A DNA stretch of 64,000 nucleotides from Terrimesophilobacter sp964651535 (GCA_964651535.1 CAZYYE010000002.1:372001-436000); one strand, 5' to 3'; numbered from the stretch's first letter, positions 33,202-42,948 are shown. Made by a program: numbers and translations. Notes: generated from the letters alone by a model not told the origin.

Positions 33202-34088
33202 CCGCCGCCATCGACGTCTCGGGCGTAACGAGACGATTCGGATCCCTGCGCGCCGTCGACGACGTGAGCTTCACCGTTCAGGAAGGCACCATTTGCGGCC
33301 TGCTCGGCCGCAACGGGGCAGGCAAGACGACCCTCATGCAGCTTCTGACCGGCCAGGACTTTGCGACCGCCGGCTCCATCGCGGTGTTCGGAAAGTCGCC
33401 CATCGAGAACGCGAGCGTCCTCCAGAATGTCTGTTTCATCAAGGAAAGTCAGAAGTATCCCGAAGACTTCAAGGTCAAACACGTCATGAAGAGCGCCCCG
33501 TGGTTCTTCCGCAACTGGGACGCCGAGTTCGCGCGCCAGCTCATCGACGAGTTTCGACTGCCACTCAACCGGAGGATCAAGAAGCTCTCCCGCGGACAAC
33601 TCTCCTCGGTCGGGGTCATCGTGGGGCTGGCCTCCCGCGCACCACTGACGTTCTTCGACGAGCCCTACCTGGGCCTGGATGCCGTGGCGCGCCAGCTCTT
33701 TTACGATCGCTTGCTCGAGGACTACGCAAAGCATCCGCGCACGGTCGTCCTCTCCACGCACCTCATCGACGAAGTCAGCAACCTGCTCGAGCACGTGCTC
33801 GTGATCGACAACGGACGCATCATCGTCGACGATTCGGCCGAGAACCTCCGCGGATCGGCAACCGCGATCGTCGGCACGAGGACAGCGGTCGACGCTTTCG
33901 TGGAGAACAGAAGCGTTCTGCACCGCGACACCATCGGCGGAATCTCATCCGCAACCATCGGGACCATGACCGCGGAGGATCGCAAGGCTGCCGCCGAAGC
34001 CGGCCTCGAATTGTCTACGGTGTCCCTGCAGCAGCTCATCATCCGCAAAACCGGAACAACCGAGAGAGAAAACGAGTTCAGCGCATGA
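33198..34088 (+). CDS. ABC transporter ATP-binding protein
   Basis: 296 residues. Walker A LLGRNGAGKTTLMQ, signature KKLSRGQLSSVGVI, Walker B LTFFDEPYLGLDAVAR, switch LSTHLIDEV; a C-terminal extension follows. The EPYLGLD form and the RGQLSSVGVIVGLA block are typical of YtrB-like ATPases in GntR-linked operons. Pairs with the next gene; ATGA overlap. Confidence 0.92.
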   Translation: MTAAIDVSGVTRRFGSLRAVDDVSFTVQEGTICGLLGRNGAGKTTLMQLLTGQDFATAGSIAVFGKSPIENASVLQNVCFIKESQKYPEDFKVKHVMKSAPWFFRNWDAEFARQLIDEFRLPLNRRIKKLSRGQLSSVGVIVGLASRAPLTFFDEPYLGLDAVARQLFYDRLLEDYAKHPRTVVLSTHLIDEVSNLLEHVLVIDNGRIIVDDSAENLRGSATAIVGTRTAVDAFVENRSVLHRDTIGGISSATIGTMTAEDRKAAAEAGLELSTVSLQQLIIRKTGTTERENEFSA

Positions 34089-34846
34089 CCACGACAGCAC
34101 TTTCCGCTCCCGCCCCAGGCGCGTTCGCCAGGATTGCCAGCGTGACCCGGCTCCACTTCGTCAACAAGGGCCAGATCATCGTTGTGCCATGGCTCATCAT
34201 GTCGTTCATCTTCGCGGTGACCCTCGTGATCGGCTGGATTCTTCGAAACTCCCTCTCGGCCAGGGAGCTCGCAAAAGCAGGCGAGGGGATGCAGTACACC
34301 GGCGCGATCGGCTACTTCTTCGTCTACATGCTCGTGATCGCCGTTATGGCGATCAGCCAGACCTTCCCGTTCGCGCAGAGTTACAGCGTCACGCGGCGAG
34401 ACTTCTACCTCGGCACGATCCTCGCGTTTGCGGCGCTGTCGTTCGCATACTCCGCCGTGATCACGTTCCTGGGCTGGATCGAAGACATCACCGCCGGGTG
34501 GGGAGTCAGCACCGCGCTCTTCAGCCCTGGCTACCTGGGTCAGAACATCCTCGAACGCTTCTACCTATCTTTCGTGCTGTTCCTGTTCTTCTTCATGATG
34601 GGGATCGCGTTCGCGAGCGTGTATGTGCGGTGGAGGGTCAATGGAATGCTCATTTTCTTTGCCTCGCTCGCGCTCGTGATTCTCGGCCTCGTCGCCCTCG
34701 CTACACTGACGGGCAGCTGGGGCGCTGTCGGAGCGTGGTTCGTCGCTACAGGGTTCCTTGGCGTCGTGTCCTGGACGCTCGTTCCCACTTCGCTCGCCCT
34801 CGTGTTCGGATTTCTGATTCTGCGAAGGGCGACACCGCGCAATTGA
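34085..34846 (+). CDS. ABC transporter permease
   Basis: 253 residues with six membrane segments, among them IIVVPWLIMSFIFAVTLVIGWIL, GYFFVYMLVIAVMAISQTF and FVLFLFFFMMGIAFASVYV. Second component of the YtrBC-like transporter. Stop TGA shares bases with the next ATG (TGATG), so translation is probably coupled. Confidence 0.88.
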   Translation: MTTTALSAPAPGAFARIASVTRLHFVNKGQIIVVPWLIMSFIFAVTLVIGWILRNSLSARELAKAGEGMQYTGAIGYFFVYMLVIAVMAISQTFPFAQSYSVTRRDFYLGTILAFAALSFAYSAVITFLGWIEDITAGWGVSTALFSPGYLGQNILERFYLSFVLFLFFFMMGIAFASVYVRWRVNGMLIFFASLALVILGLVALATLTGSWGAVGAWFVATGFLGVVSWTLVPTSLALVFGFLILRRATPRN

Positions 34847-35391
34847 TGGGTGTAGATTTCTCCCCAACCGCTTCGCCGGGGAGTTCCGCCACACCGAGTG
34901 AATCTCCGAGCGCCTCCCCCACTCCGACAGCCGCTCAGGCCTTTTTCGTTGCGCCCGCCAGTTGCACCCAGCTCCTCGGTGCGACCCTCGAGGCAAACGT
35001 CATCGCAAACGGAAACGTATTGTTCAGCGGCCCGGGTGGAACAGGGATATACCCCGGATCCTCCGTGGGCCAGGACGGCGGCACACCCATCGCGTGCCTG
35101 TACGGGAAGGACATGGTCGACCTCAGCACGTTCGAGTTCGCCGCGCAGGGCCTCACGCCGGAGGCCCACGAGGGCGTCCTCGCCGTGCTTAAGTCACGAG
35201 GCATGACGGAAACAGCCAGCGGCGACACGGTGACGTTCACCCAGACCGGCGACGAAGGCACGACTCCCGCCATCATCCACATTCTTCATCCGGACAGTTG
35301 GGTCACCGTATACAGTACGTTTGGCGGAGCGGCCAGACTCGCCGAGATCACCGGTTGGGCCAACACCGTGGTGACACAGGTCTACCCGTAG
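34846..35391 (+). CDS. Hypothetical protein, last gene of the GntR/ABC operon
   Basis: 181 residues from ATG 34846. The first 35 residues are Pro/Ser/Thr-rich (TASPGSSATPSESPSASPTPT), then a compact domain with two cysteines (APASCTQLLG, PIACLYGKD). The linker looks like the spacer of a secreted or lipoprotein, but no signal peptide or lipobox precedes it. Either the N-terminal part has been lost or it is cytosolic. No family recognised. Confidence 0.6.
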   Translation: MGVDFSPTASPGSSATPSESPSASPTPTAAQAFFVAPASCTQLLGATLEANVIANGNVLFSGPGGTGIYPGSSVGQDGGTPIACLYGKDMVDLSTFEFAAQGLTPEAHEGVLAVLKSRGMTETASGDTVTFTQTGDEGTTPAIIHILHPDSWVTVYSTFGGAARLAEITGWANTVVTQVYP

Positions 35392-35437
35392 GCTCCGCTG
35401 GGGCAGTTCTCAGGGTTCGCTGACTTAGTATCGGTTC

Positions 35438-36664
35438 GTGACTGAACTGCGTCCGCGGGGAAACCGACGGAAATCCGCGCCGCCCATTGCCAGGCACGGG
35501 CGCCTTCGCGCGTCCGGGCCGGTGGTCGCGATCATCAAGTACGTCGCGGCCGCGCTTGCCGTCACGCTCGTGAGCGGCGCGGCCGTTGTCGGGTACGCCG
35601 TGTGGGACATCGCGAGTTCTGTGAAGCCGGGCATCACCCTCATCGGCGAGACCATCGGCCCCGCGCCGGACATCGGAGCAATCGAAGGTGGAGTGAATCT
35701 CCTTCTCGTCGGCAGCGACAGCGGCGAAGGCGACCCGGCGTACGGTCGGCGCGGGGAGACCCTCAACGACGTCACGATCCTGTTGCATATTTCTGCCGAC
35801 CACACGAACGCGACGGTCGTCAGCTTCCCTCGCGACCTTATCGTGCGCATCCCGTCGTGCCCGAAGGAGAACGGCAACGGCAACTGGGGCGCCCAGTCGT
35901 CCGCGAAGATCAACGTCGCCCTCGCCTACGGCGGGCTTGCGTGCGTCGTGAAGACGGTATCCGAACTGACCGGAGTGAGCATCCCGTTCGCCGCGAAGAT
36001 CGAGTTCAACGGCGTGATCGAAATGTCGAACGCGATTGGCGGGGTGACAGTGTGCGTCGCGAGCGCCATCGACGACGGGCAGATCGGTTTCCACCTGTCT
36101 GCGGGAGAGCACACCCTTCAGGGCTGGGACGCGCTCAGCTTCCTGCGCAGCCGCTACGGCGTGGACGGCGGCACCGACATCGCCAGGATCAGCAACCAGC
36201 AGGTATTCATGTCTGCTCTCGTTCGGCAGGCAAAATCGAAAGAAACGCTGTCCGACCCGATCAAGGTGTACGGCCTCGCCAAGGCGGCGGCAGACAACAT
36301 GGAAACGTCGAACAGCCTCCAGAATCCGTTGACCCTTGCGTCCATCGCGCTCGCGCTGAAGGACATTGCGCCGCAGGACATCAAGCTCGTCCAATACCCG
36401 TCACGATTCGGCAGTACCAACGGGCTGAACGGGGTACTCCCCCTCCAGGCAGACGCGAACATCCTCTTCGCGGCAATCAACAACGATCAGCCCGTCATGC
36501 TTACCGGGACAACCGGCCCGGGCAGCGCACTGGATCCGAACGCGACATTGCCGCCGACCGACCCGTCGAACGCTCCGATTCAGGAAGCCGTTGCGCTCCC
36601 CGGATCCATAACCGGTCAAAATTCTGCGCAACAGACCTGTTCGAAGGGCCAGTCGTACCGGTAG
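35438..36664 (+). CDS. LytR-CpsA-Psr (LCP) family protein
   Basis: 408 residues. One membrane anchor (KYVAAALAVTLVSGAAVVGYAVWD, about 34-57), then the extracellular LCP domain: VNLLLVGSDSGEG, LNDVTILLHISADHTNATVVSFPRDLIVRIPSC, and AYGGLACVVKTVSELTGVSIPFAAKIEFNGVIEMSNAIGGVTVC. The Asp/Arg polyprenyl-phosphate-binding residues are kept (SFPRD, FLRSRYG). LCP enzymes attach polysaccharides or teichoic acids to peptidoglycan. TAGTAT 6 nt before the GTG suggests leaderless transcription. Confidence 0.92.
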   Translation: MTELRPRGNRRKSAPPIARHGRLRASGPVVAIIKYVAAALAVTLVSGAAVVGYAVWDIASSVKPGITLIGETIGPAPDIGAIEGGVNLLLVGSDSGEGDPAYGRRGETLNDVTILLHISADHTNATVVSFPRDLIVRIPSCPKENGNGNWGAQSSAKINVALAYGGLACVVKTVSELTGVSIPFAAKIEFNGVIEMSNAIGGVTVCVASAIDDGQIGFHLSAGEHTLQGWDALSFLRSRYGVDGGTDIARISNQQVFMSALVRQAKSKETLSDPIKVYGLAKAAADNMETSNSLQNPLTLASIALALKDIAPQDIKLVQYPSRFGSTNGLNGVLPLQADANILFAAINNDQPVMLTGTTGPGSALDPNATLPPTDPSNAPIQEAVALPGSITGQNSAQQTCSKGQSYR

Positions 36665-36689
36665 CGCTCGTGCGGCGATCAGACCGCGA

Positions 36690-37055
36690 CTACTCGAGCT
36701 CAGCGCGCAGCGACGAGATGAGCCGATCAAACTCTGCCGGCGCGCCCTCCACGACCTTGCGACCGGCCCACCTTCCGATTCGCTTGCCCGTCTCTGCCAC
36801 GTTCACCAAGGCGTGTTCCACCATGGATCCCGAATCGTCGGGAATCACCCGATATTCGGCCCGGTACCACCAACCGCCCTGCACGATCACCACCCACGCG
36901 CTTGAGTCGGCCGTGTAGAGGCTTCTCGCGTTCTCACCCGGGTGGAATCTCTCGGCAAGGGCGTCGAAAATCGGGCGCGGCCGTGCACGGACATGCGCTC
37001 GAAATTCGTGGAGTACGACGGCGTGACGCGGTCGTTCTCGCGGTGCTTCAGGCAT
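36690..37055 (-). CDS. SRPBCC-like small protein
   Basis: 121 residues from ATG 37055, which overlaps the end of glgP by 8 nt. It has a START/SRPBCC-like pattern (FDALAERFHPGENARSLYTADSSAWVVIVQGGWWYRAEYRVIPDDSGSMVEHALVNVAE) and a C-terminal helix AEFDRLISSLRAELE. Co-transcribed with glycogen phosphorylase but no clear functional link. Confidence 0.68.
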   Translation of the reverse strand: MPEAPRERPRHAVVLHEFRAHVRARPRPIFDALAERFHPGENARSLYTADSSAWVVIVQGGWWYRAEYRVIPDDSGSMVEHALVNVAETGKRIGRWAGRKVVEGAPAEFDRLISSLRAELE

Positions 37056-39651
37056 GATCCGAACGAGTGGCCGCCGCAACAAGGCCGAGTTCTGCCTCTC
37101 CGGCAAGCCCGGGATGGCGCGGGATGACGCGAACGGTGTATCCGAAGCTCCCTGCGCGATACAACGGCACCGTCCCGCCGAACTGGACGAGCCCTGCTGC
37201 CCCGGATTCGACCACGGCGGTTTCGTCGGGTGCGAGTTCAAGCCGTTCGGGCGACTCCAACTCGTCGTTCGCGTTTATCGCCCCGTACAGCAGTTCGACG
37301 GAGACATCCTCGAGCGACAATCCATCGAGTTGGATCTTCGCCCTGACATGCAATTCATCGCCTACCTCGGGAACAGCCTCCACCCCGCCGGACTCGACGT
37401 AGCCGACGCGCACGCTCGGCCAGGCGGCCACGATTTTCGCTTTCCATGCCGCAAGCTGCTTCGCCCCCGCATTCTCGTCGGCAATGAGCGATCGCGCGGA
37501 CTTCGCGGACGGTACGTACAGGCGTTCGACGTACTCGCGCACCATCCGATCCGCGCTGAGTGCCGGGGAGAGCGTCGACAGGGTGTGCCGGATCGACTCG
37601 ACCCACCGCGTCGGCACCCCTTGCTCGTTGCGGTCGTAGAATCGCGGCGCAACCTGGTGTTCGATGAGGTCGTACAAGGCGGCTGCTTCGAGTTCGTCCC
37701 GTTCCGCGGAGTCCCCGGCGGCGTCGGCGCTCGGGATCGCCCAACCATTCTCGCCGTCGAAGAACTCCGCCCACCATCCATCGAGGATCGACAGATTGAG
37801 CGAGCCGTTCATGGCCGCTTTCATGCCGCTCGTCCCGCACGCCTCCAGCGGGCGAAGCGGATTGTTCAACCACACATCTGTTCCCGGGTAGAGCACTTGA
37901 GCCATGCCGATGTCATAGTTCGGCAGGAACACGAGCCGACCCCGGATGTCCGGTTCATTCGCGAATCGCACGAGTCGCTGGATGAGTCGTTTCCCTTCCT
38001 CATCGGCCGGGTGCGATTTGCCGGCAACCACAATCTGGATGGGCCGATTCGGATCGCACAGCAGCGACCTGAGCCGGTCTTCGTCGTGCAACATGAGAGT
38101 CAGGCGCTTGTAGGTGGGAACGCGGCGCGCGAATCCGATCGTGAGCACGTTCGGATCCAGCAGCGTGCTGTACCACGCCGGGGGCTGAGCATTGGCGTAG
38201 TGGGCGTTCGCGTGCTGCGCCTTCCAGGCCGCCGTCATTCGCTCGCGCGCATCCACGACGAGCTTCTCCCGCAGTGTTCCTCGAAGGGCCCACAGGTCCG
38301 CGTCCGTGACAGACTCCGAAAACCAGTCGCACGCGGTCGTATCGCTCGTGCCGAGTTTGCGCGCGGCGAGTCCCGTCACCGAACGATCGGTCCACGTGGG
38401 GGCGTGGACGCCATTCGTGACCGAGGTGATGGGAACATCCGCGCTGTCGAACCCTGGCCACAGCGCACCGAACATGCGTCGGCTCACTTCGCCGTGAAGC
38501 TTCGAAACTCCGTTTGCGCGTTGCGCGAGCCGGAGGCCCATGACCGCCATGTTGAACGTGTCGGGCACACCGCCTTCATAGTTCTCGGCGCCGAGTGCCA
38601 GCACGTCTGAAGCCTCGACTCCCGCGAGAAGGTCCGTGGAGAAGTACCGTTCGACGAGTTCGGCGTCGAAGCGGTCGATCCCGGCGGCAACGGGGGTGTG
38701 CGTGGTGAACACTGTTGCGGCCCGGACGACTTCGAGAGCTTCCGCGAACGTCAAACCGGTGCCGATCAATTCGCGGATGCGTTCGAGCCCCAGGAACCCG
38801 GCATGGCCCTCGTTCGTGTGGAAAATCTCGGGAACGGGATGCCCGGTCAGCTCAGCAAACAACGCGATCGCCCGCACTCCGCCGATGCCCAACAGCAGCT
38901 CCTGGAGGAGCCGATGTTCGCCGCCGCCGCCGTAGAGCCGATCGGTCACCGAGCGGTACTCGTCGCTATTCTCGGGGATGTCTGTGTCGAGCAGGAGCAG
39001 CGTGACCCGGCCGACCGCAACTTGCCACACGCGCGCATAGAGGACCCCCTGGTCGGGGAGCGCGAGGGCGATGAATGCCGCAGAGCCGTCCGGTTGCCGG
39101 AGCAACGTGAGGGGAAGACCATCCGGATCCAGCACGGGATATGTCTCCTGCTGCCAGCCGTCGGTCGAGATCGACTGGTCGAAGTATCCCGATCGGTAGA
39201 ACAACCCGGCGGCGACGATGGGAACGCCGAGGTCGGAGGCGCTCTTCAAGTGGTCCCCTGCGAGAATTCCAAGACCCCCCGAGTACTGGGGAAGGGCGGT
39301 GGCAATGCCGAACTCAGGCGAGAAGTAGGCGATCGACTGTGGCGCATCGTCTCCCAGGGATTGGTACCACCTGGGCTCGCTGAGGTAGCTGCGCAGGTCC
39401 TCGGCGAGGGCGTTTGCGCGGGACAGGAACTCGTCATCGGCCGCGAGCTCTGCGATGCGAGCGGCATCGAGCGTGCCGAGAACCGCGATCGGATCGTGGC
39501 CGGTGGCCTCCCACTGACCGGGCGAGAGCTGTTCGAACAGTTCGCGCGTGGGCAGGTTCCACGACCACCTCAAATTTGTGGCGAGCTCATCGAGCACCGC
39601 GAGTGAGTCCGGTAGTACGGGTTGCACGCTGAATCGCCTGATCGCCTTCAC
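37048..39651 (-). CDS. glgP: Glycogen/alpha-glucan phosphorylase
   Basis: 867 residues from GTG 39651. N-terminal domain AIRRFSVQPVLPDSLAVLDELATNLRWSWN is the actinobacterial alpha-glucan phosphorylase type. The active-site PLP region PLEACGTSGMKAAMNGSLNLSILDGWW and phosphate-binding VVAGKSHPADEEGKRLI are intact. It releases glucose-1-phosphate from glycogen. A TAGGCT box (39660-39665, complement) ends 8 nt before the GTG, and family members start at the (M/V)KAIRRF segment, so the ATG at 39657 is less likely. Its partners glgE and glgB lie 4 kb away. Confidence 0.93.
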   Translation of the reverse strand: MKAIRRFSVQPVLPDSLAVLDELATNLRWSWNLPTRELFEQLSPGQWEATGHDPIAVLGTLDAARIAELAADDEFLSRANALAEDLRSYLSEPRWYQSLGDDAPQSIAYFSPEFGIATALPQYSGGLGILAGDHLKSASDLGVPIVAAGLFYRSGYFDQSISTDGWQQETYPVLDPDGLPLTLLRQPDGSAAFIALALPDQGVLYARVWQVAVGRVTLLLLDTDIPENSDEYRSVTDRLYGGGGEHRLLQELLLGIGGVRAIALFAELTGHPVPEIFHTNEGHAGFLGLERIRELIGTGLTFAEALEVVRAATVFTTHTPVAAGIDRFDAELVERYFSTDLLAGVEASDVLALGAENYEGGVPDTFNMAVMGLRLAQRANGVSKLHGEVSRRMFGALWPGFDSADVPITSVTNGVHAPTWTDRSVTGLAARKLGTSDTTACDWFSESVTDADLWALRGTLREKLVVDARERMTAAWKAQHANAHYANAQPPAWYSTLLDPNVLTIGFARRVPTYKRLTLMLHDEDRLRSLLCDPNRPIQIVVAGKSHPADEEGKRLIQRLVRFANEPDIRGRLVFLPNYDIGMAQVLYPGTDVWLNNPLRPLEACGTSGMKAAMNGSLNLSILDGWWAEFFDGENGWAIPSADAAGDSAERDELEAAALYDLIEHQVAPRFYDRNEQGVPTRWVESIRHTLSTLSPALSADRMVREYVERLYVPSAKSARSLIADENAGAKQLAAWKAKIVAAWPSVRVGYVESGGVEAVPEVGDELHVRAKIQLDGLSLEDVSVELLYGAINANDELESPERLELAPDETAVVESGAAGLVQFGGTVPLYRAGSFGYTVRVIPRHPGLAGEAELGLVAAATRSDHA

Positions 39652-39693
39652 GAGCATCAAGCCTAGGCGAGTTGGTTGCGGGCTTTGGTCGCG

Positions 39694-40308
39694 TCAGATC
39701 TGGGTGTCGGAGTCGCGGATGTTAGCGCCCACGGGCCTGTTCTTGCGTTTCTTGATCGCTCCCGCAATTCCGCTCGCCGCCATGTAACCGGCGTACAGGA
39801 ACAGTGCGCCGGCAATGGCCGGAATGAGCCAGGATCTGCCGTCGCCATTCACCCAGGAGTTGACCCAGCCGAGGTACGGGATGCTGTACCAGACTTTGCC
39901 GCGGATTTGCACAGGGGTAACCGGGGTATCGTCCGGCGCGTTGTTCGCGTCGCCCTGTGTCGTGAACGTTCTCGTGCCATCGGAGACCGACGTGACGGCA
40001 ACGATCCGGTGTGTGACGACGGCGGGTTTTCCGGATTCGATCTGATAGGTGATCGGATCCCCGATGACGAGCGTGTTCGCGTCAACGGGCTTGACGATGA
40101 TGAGCGTCCCCGGTGGATACGCAGGCGTCATGGACCCGGTCAGAATCGTCATCGGCGTCGATCCGCTCAGGGCTGGCACAACGATCGCCATCGCGGCGAC
40201 AAGCACAACGAAAGCCAAAAGTCCCGCGCTCACACCGATACCGAGATAGTGCAGGAGACCTCTGGACTTGATGTCGTCCGCCTCGGCTCTGTGCCTCTTT
40301 CCCGTCAC
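39694..40308 (-). CDS. sipW: Signal peptidase I, SipW (ER/archaeal) type
   Basis: 204 residues from GTG 40308. N-terminal membrane segment (IGVSAGLLAFVVLVAAMAIVVPALSG, about 24-49), nucleophile Ser59 in ILTGSMTPAYPPGTLIIVK, and His100 in VVTHRIVAV in place of the bacterial Lys: the Ser-His SipW class. GD at 119-120 and a C-terminal membrane segment (about 161-181) follow. It lies last in a run of four surface-protein genes, and probably processes the three with TasA-like signals. Its start overlaps the preceding stop. Confidence 0.9.
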   Translation of the reverse strand: MTGKRHRAEADDIKSRGLLHYLGIGVSAGLLAFVVLVAAMAIVVPALSGSTPMTILTGSMTPAYPPGTLIIVKPVDANTLVIGDPITYQIESGKPAVVTHRIVAVTSVSDGTRTFTTQGDANNAPDDTPVTPVQIRGKVWYSIPYLGWVNSWVNGDGRSWLIPAIAGALFLYAGYMAASGIAGAIKKRKNRPVGANIRDSDTQI

Positions 40309-41018
40309 GCGTCCTCCTGCCGACGCCGTCTGGCAGCGACCAGCAGGAACAACCCTACGCCGAGCGCCCCCGCACTCAGCGCAAGCAGGGAGTACGGAGT
40401 TTCGGCCCCGGTCGATGCGAGCCTTACGGGCGAGCCGCTGACCGGGATGGTGGTTGAGGCGCCTCCGCACGAGGTGGGCGGCAGGCCGCCGATTGCGGCA
40501 TCACTCATGCCCACCCCCAGCGACAGCGTCGCGGTCTCGTTCTGCCCGACGGTGCCGGTGAGATTTCCGAGCGTGAGGGTGGAAATCACCTCAACGGCGC
40601 CTCCCGCCGGAACGGGTTCGCCCTCGACGAGAACCCAGCACGGCGCCGCTCTGCTCAACGGCACGTCTGCACCCGTATGGGTCGGCGTGCTGGAGCGCAC
40701 GGTGATGCCGTCGGCGATGGCGGGACTGGACGCGACGACGTCCGAGAGGAGGACCCTGAGATAGCCCGCGCTCGCCGACGTGTTGCGGACCCAGAAACTC
40801 GAGCTCTGGCTGTCGCCCGGCACGACAAGCGTGATGTCCGTGAGCAGCGTCCCGGTGAATGTCGGCGTGTAGGTGACGCCATCGGCGCTGAATTCCATGC
40901 CGACGGGCGCAGCGCTGGCGGTCGGAGCAACGACTGATTGGGCCAGGGCAAGAGTGACCCCCACAATGGCCACGCTCGCGGCCACCCTCACGCGCCGTCC
41001 GCGCAGTGTCACGGACAC
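40305..41018 (-). CDS. Secreted protein with sortase-like C-terminal anchor
   Basis: 237 residues. Ordinary Sec signal peptide (ASVAIVGVTLALAQSVVAPTASA, about 14-36), a beta-rich body, and a C-terminal sorting region: LASTG at about 202-206, a hydrophobic stretch (LLALSAGALGVGLFLLVAA) and RRRRQEDA. LAxTG signals are used by class E sortases of actinobacteria, so the protein is probably cell-wall bound. No sortase in the window. It overlaps sipW by 4 nt and could anchor the fibre of this cluster. Confidence 0.78.
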   Translation of the reverse strand: MSVTLRGRRVRVAASVAIVGVTLALAQSVVAPTASAAPVGMEFSADGVTYTPTFTGTLLTDITLVVPGDSQSSSFWVRNTSASAGYLRVLLSDVVASSPAIADGITVRSSTPTHTGADVPLSRAAPCWVLVEGEPVPAGGAVEVISTLTLGNLTGTVGQNETATLSLGVGMSDAAIGGLPPTSCGGASTTIPVSGSPVRLASTGAETPYSLLALSAGALGVGLFLLVAARRRRQEDA

Positions 41019-42403
41019 GACAGCGCCCTAAACCAGCCGACCGTGACCGAGCTGTTTCCTACGACCACACTGTTGGTGTCGAGCACTCGGACCGGGTACG
41101 TTCCCCTGCTCCAGTCCTCAAGCGCATTGCCCGTCGGTTTGGAGCCATCGATGTCAATCTGCGTCGCGTTCGCGCCGCTGTCCCCAATGGTCTTCCAGCC
41201 GCCATTGTTCGCCTGGAATGTGTAACTGCCAGCGTCTGCGGCACCCCAGCTGTACCTGATATCCGCTGACTGCCCCCAGCCGCCTGTTCCCGTGCAGGTA
41301 AGGTTCAGGGCCGTTGGTACAACTTCCAGCGTGAATCGCTGCGCGGCAGTTCCATCGCACAACACCTGGTAATAGGCCGTTTCATTGTTGTGGTTGGTGA
41401 GAATGGCCCCGGGAGCGATGCAGAACCCCGTGGCCTTGTTCACGATCTGGTAGACACCCGTCGAGACCTGCTGGAACTGCCAGTTCTGAATGCCGGCTCC
41501 CGACGCCGACTGAATCTTGATGACGGAGCCCGTCGTGGTGGCACCGCCATTGTCCCAGCGCAATGTCTGGGCGTGACGTGGCGTCACGTCGCGGTATCCA
41601 TTGGAATCTGCAGCGCCGAGCTGGAATTGCTGGTTCGGGTTGTTGTGGCACGTCCATTCGATCAATTCGGTTCCGGCTCCGCTCGAGGCCCTAATGTCCA
41701 GGCATTTCGACGGGTCGGTGGTGAGGTGGATGCGGAACCACGTCGTCGCAGAGATCGGAACCACCGGATAGATGTACTGGGTGTTCTGCGTGGTCGTCGC
41801 GCTCGCCGTGGCCGTCCACGTTCCGGCGGTCAGAGTCGCCGTCGCCTTCGGCTGAACGGTGATCGTTCCCGTGGACGAGGCGAGTTCGCTTCGCTCATCG
41901 TTGGCGGCGCGCACGCACCAGGTCTTCGATTGCCCGGCGACCAGCGTGTCGGTCATCGACGGGAAGCTCGCCCACGTGCCGGTCCTGACGGTGCCTGAGG
42001 GTGTTGCGGCGGGCGTGCAGCTTGCCGCGGTGGTTGGGCCCCACATCGTCACGTCGATGGTCGTCGCGAGCGCGCTCGAACCGCCGGCGACGTAGCTCAG
42101 TGCAACGGTTACCGGAAGTGGCGTCGTGCTCGTCGACGGGCTCGTGTTCGTGACGGTGACGCTTCCTGTGCGCGTGCGCGTGTCATTCACGAACGTGTAT
42201 TGCATGGTCGCGGCGCCGGAGGAGAACCCGGCGAGGGAGATCGCGATCGATCCGGCCTTGGCCGTGGAGGTGAGCGAGGCTTGCGCGCTCCAATAGGCAT
42301 ACGCGCCGACGGAGGTTGCGAGAACGAGAAAAGTGGCGATGGCCGCCACAAGTCCAGTTCGCGGAATTCGCCACGAGCTCTTCGCCTTCACGGCCCGACT
42401 CAT
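41009..42403 (-). CDS. TasA/SipW-type exported protein with ricin-like lectin domain
   Basis: 464 residues. N-terminal hydrophobic signal ending ATSVGAYAYWSAQASLTSTAKAGSIAIS, the pattern of SipW-processed proteins (AxAYWS followed by AGxxxI). Residues about 225-375 form a RICIN beta-trefoil: KCLDIRASSGAGTELIEWTCHNNPNQQFQL, then IQNWQFQ and AQRFTLE as the QxW repeats. A beta-sandwich tail follows (YSWGAADAGSYTFQANNGGW). It is likely carbohydrate-binding and on the surface. Overlaps both neighbours slightly. Confidence 0.82.
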   Translation of the reverse strand: MSRAVKAKSSWRIPRTGLVAAIATFLVLATSVGAYAYWSAQASLTSTAKAGSIAISLAGFSSGAATMQYTFVNDTRTRTGSVTVTNTSPSTSTTPLPVTVALSYVAGGSSALATTIDVTMWGPTTAASCTPAATPSGTVRTGTWASFPSMTDTLVAGQSKTWCVRAANDERSELASSTGTITVQPKATATLTAGTWTATASATTTQNTQYIYPVVPISATTWFRIHLTTDPSKCLDIRASSGAGTELIEWTCHNNPNQQFQLGAADSNGYRDVTPRHAQTLRWDNGGATTTGSVIKIQSASGAGIQNWQFQQVSTGVYQIVNKATGFCIAPGAILTNHNNETAYYQVLCDGTAAQRFTLEVVPTALNLTCTGTGGWGQSADIRYSWGAADAGSYTFQANNGGWKTIGDSGANATQIDIDGSKPTGNALEDWSRGTYPVRVLDTNSVVVGNSSVTVGWFRALSCP

Positions 42404-42948
42404 GGGTGCACCTGGTCTGCCGTGAACGTCATCGTGAATGGCGCCGACTGATTCTGCGCGGCACTAGCGGTGAGCGACACCTGAATGCAGACGGTGATCG
42501 TGGCGCCTCCCGCGAGCGTGCCCGAAAGCAACGTTGGCGTCGTGGTCGAACTCGGTCCCGCAATCGTTCCGCTGCACGCGCTGGACTGCGCACGCACATC
42601 GATTGCTCCAGAGGGGGCGGAAGTGCTTACGCGCAGGGTCGCAGGAGTTGTGCCCGTGTTCTTGACGCTCACTTGCTGGGATACGACATCCCCTGGCATG
42701 AGCGCCGACCATGGGGTACCGGTCAGCGCGTAGTTCGACGAACCGTTGACAGTTATGCCGAGAGTGCCGGCCTGAATGGTGCTCGCCCCCACGGGAGCTG
42801 CGCTGTGCCACATGGCGAAACTGCCGGCTGCGGTGGAAACCCCGAGGACGGCGGCACCACCGACGAGTGCCGTGGAGATGAGCATCCCCTTGACGGTCGG
42901 CAACCGGAAGTTGCTTCGGCGTCGGGAGTCATCGCGGTGTGCGGGCAT
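42400..42948 (-). CDS. TasA/SipW-type exported small protein
   Basis: 182 residues from ATG 42948, with an excellent GAGGAGGTGA upstream. Basic N-terminus and a hydrophobic segment ending STAAGSFAMWHSAAPVGASTIQAGTLGITVNG, close to its neighbour at 43048-43575 (SLAYWNSSATIGGATINAGTLTIAANG). The remainder is a beta sandwich with two cysteines (SACSGT, ITVCIQV). A minor fibre subunit or adaptor is inferred. Confidence 0.75.
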   Translation of the reverse strand: MPAHRDDSRRRSNFRLPTVKGMLISTALVGGAAVLGVSTAAGSFAMWHSAAPVGASTIQAGTLGITVNGSSNYALTGTPWSALMPGDVVSQQVSVKNTGTTPATLRVSTSAPSGAIDVRAQSSACSGTIAGPSSTTTPTLLSGTLAGGATITVCIQVSLTASAAQNQSAPFTMTFTADQVHP

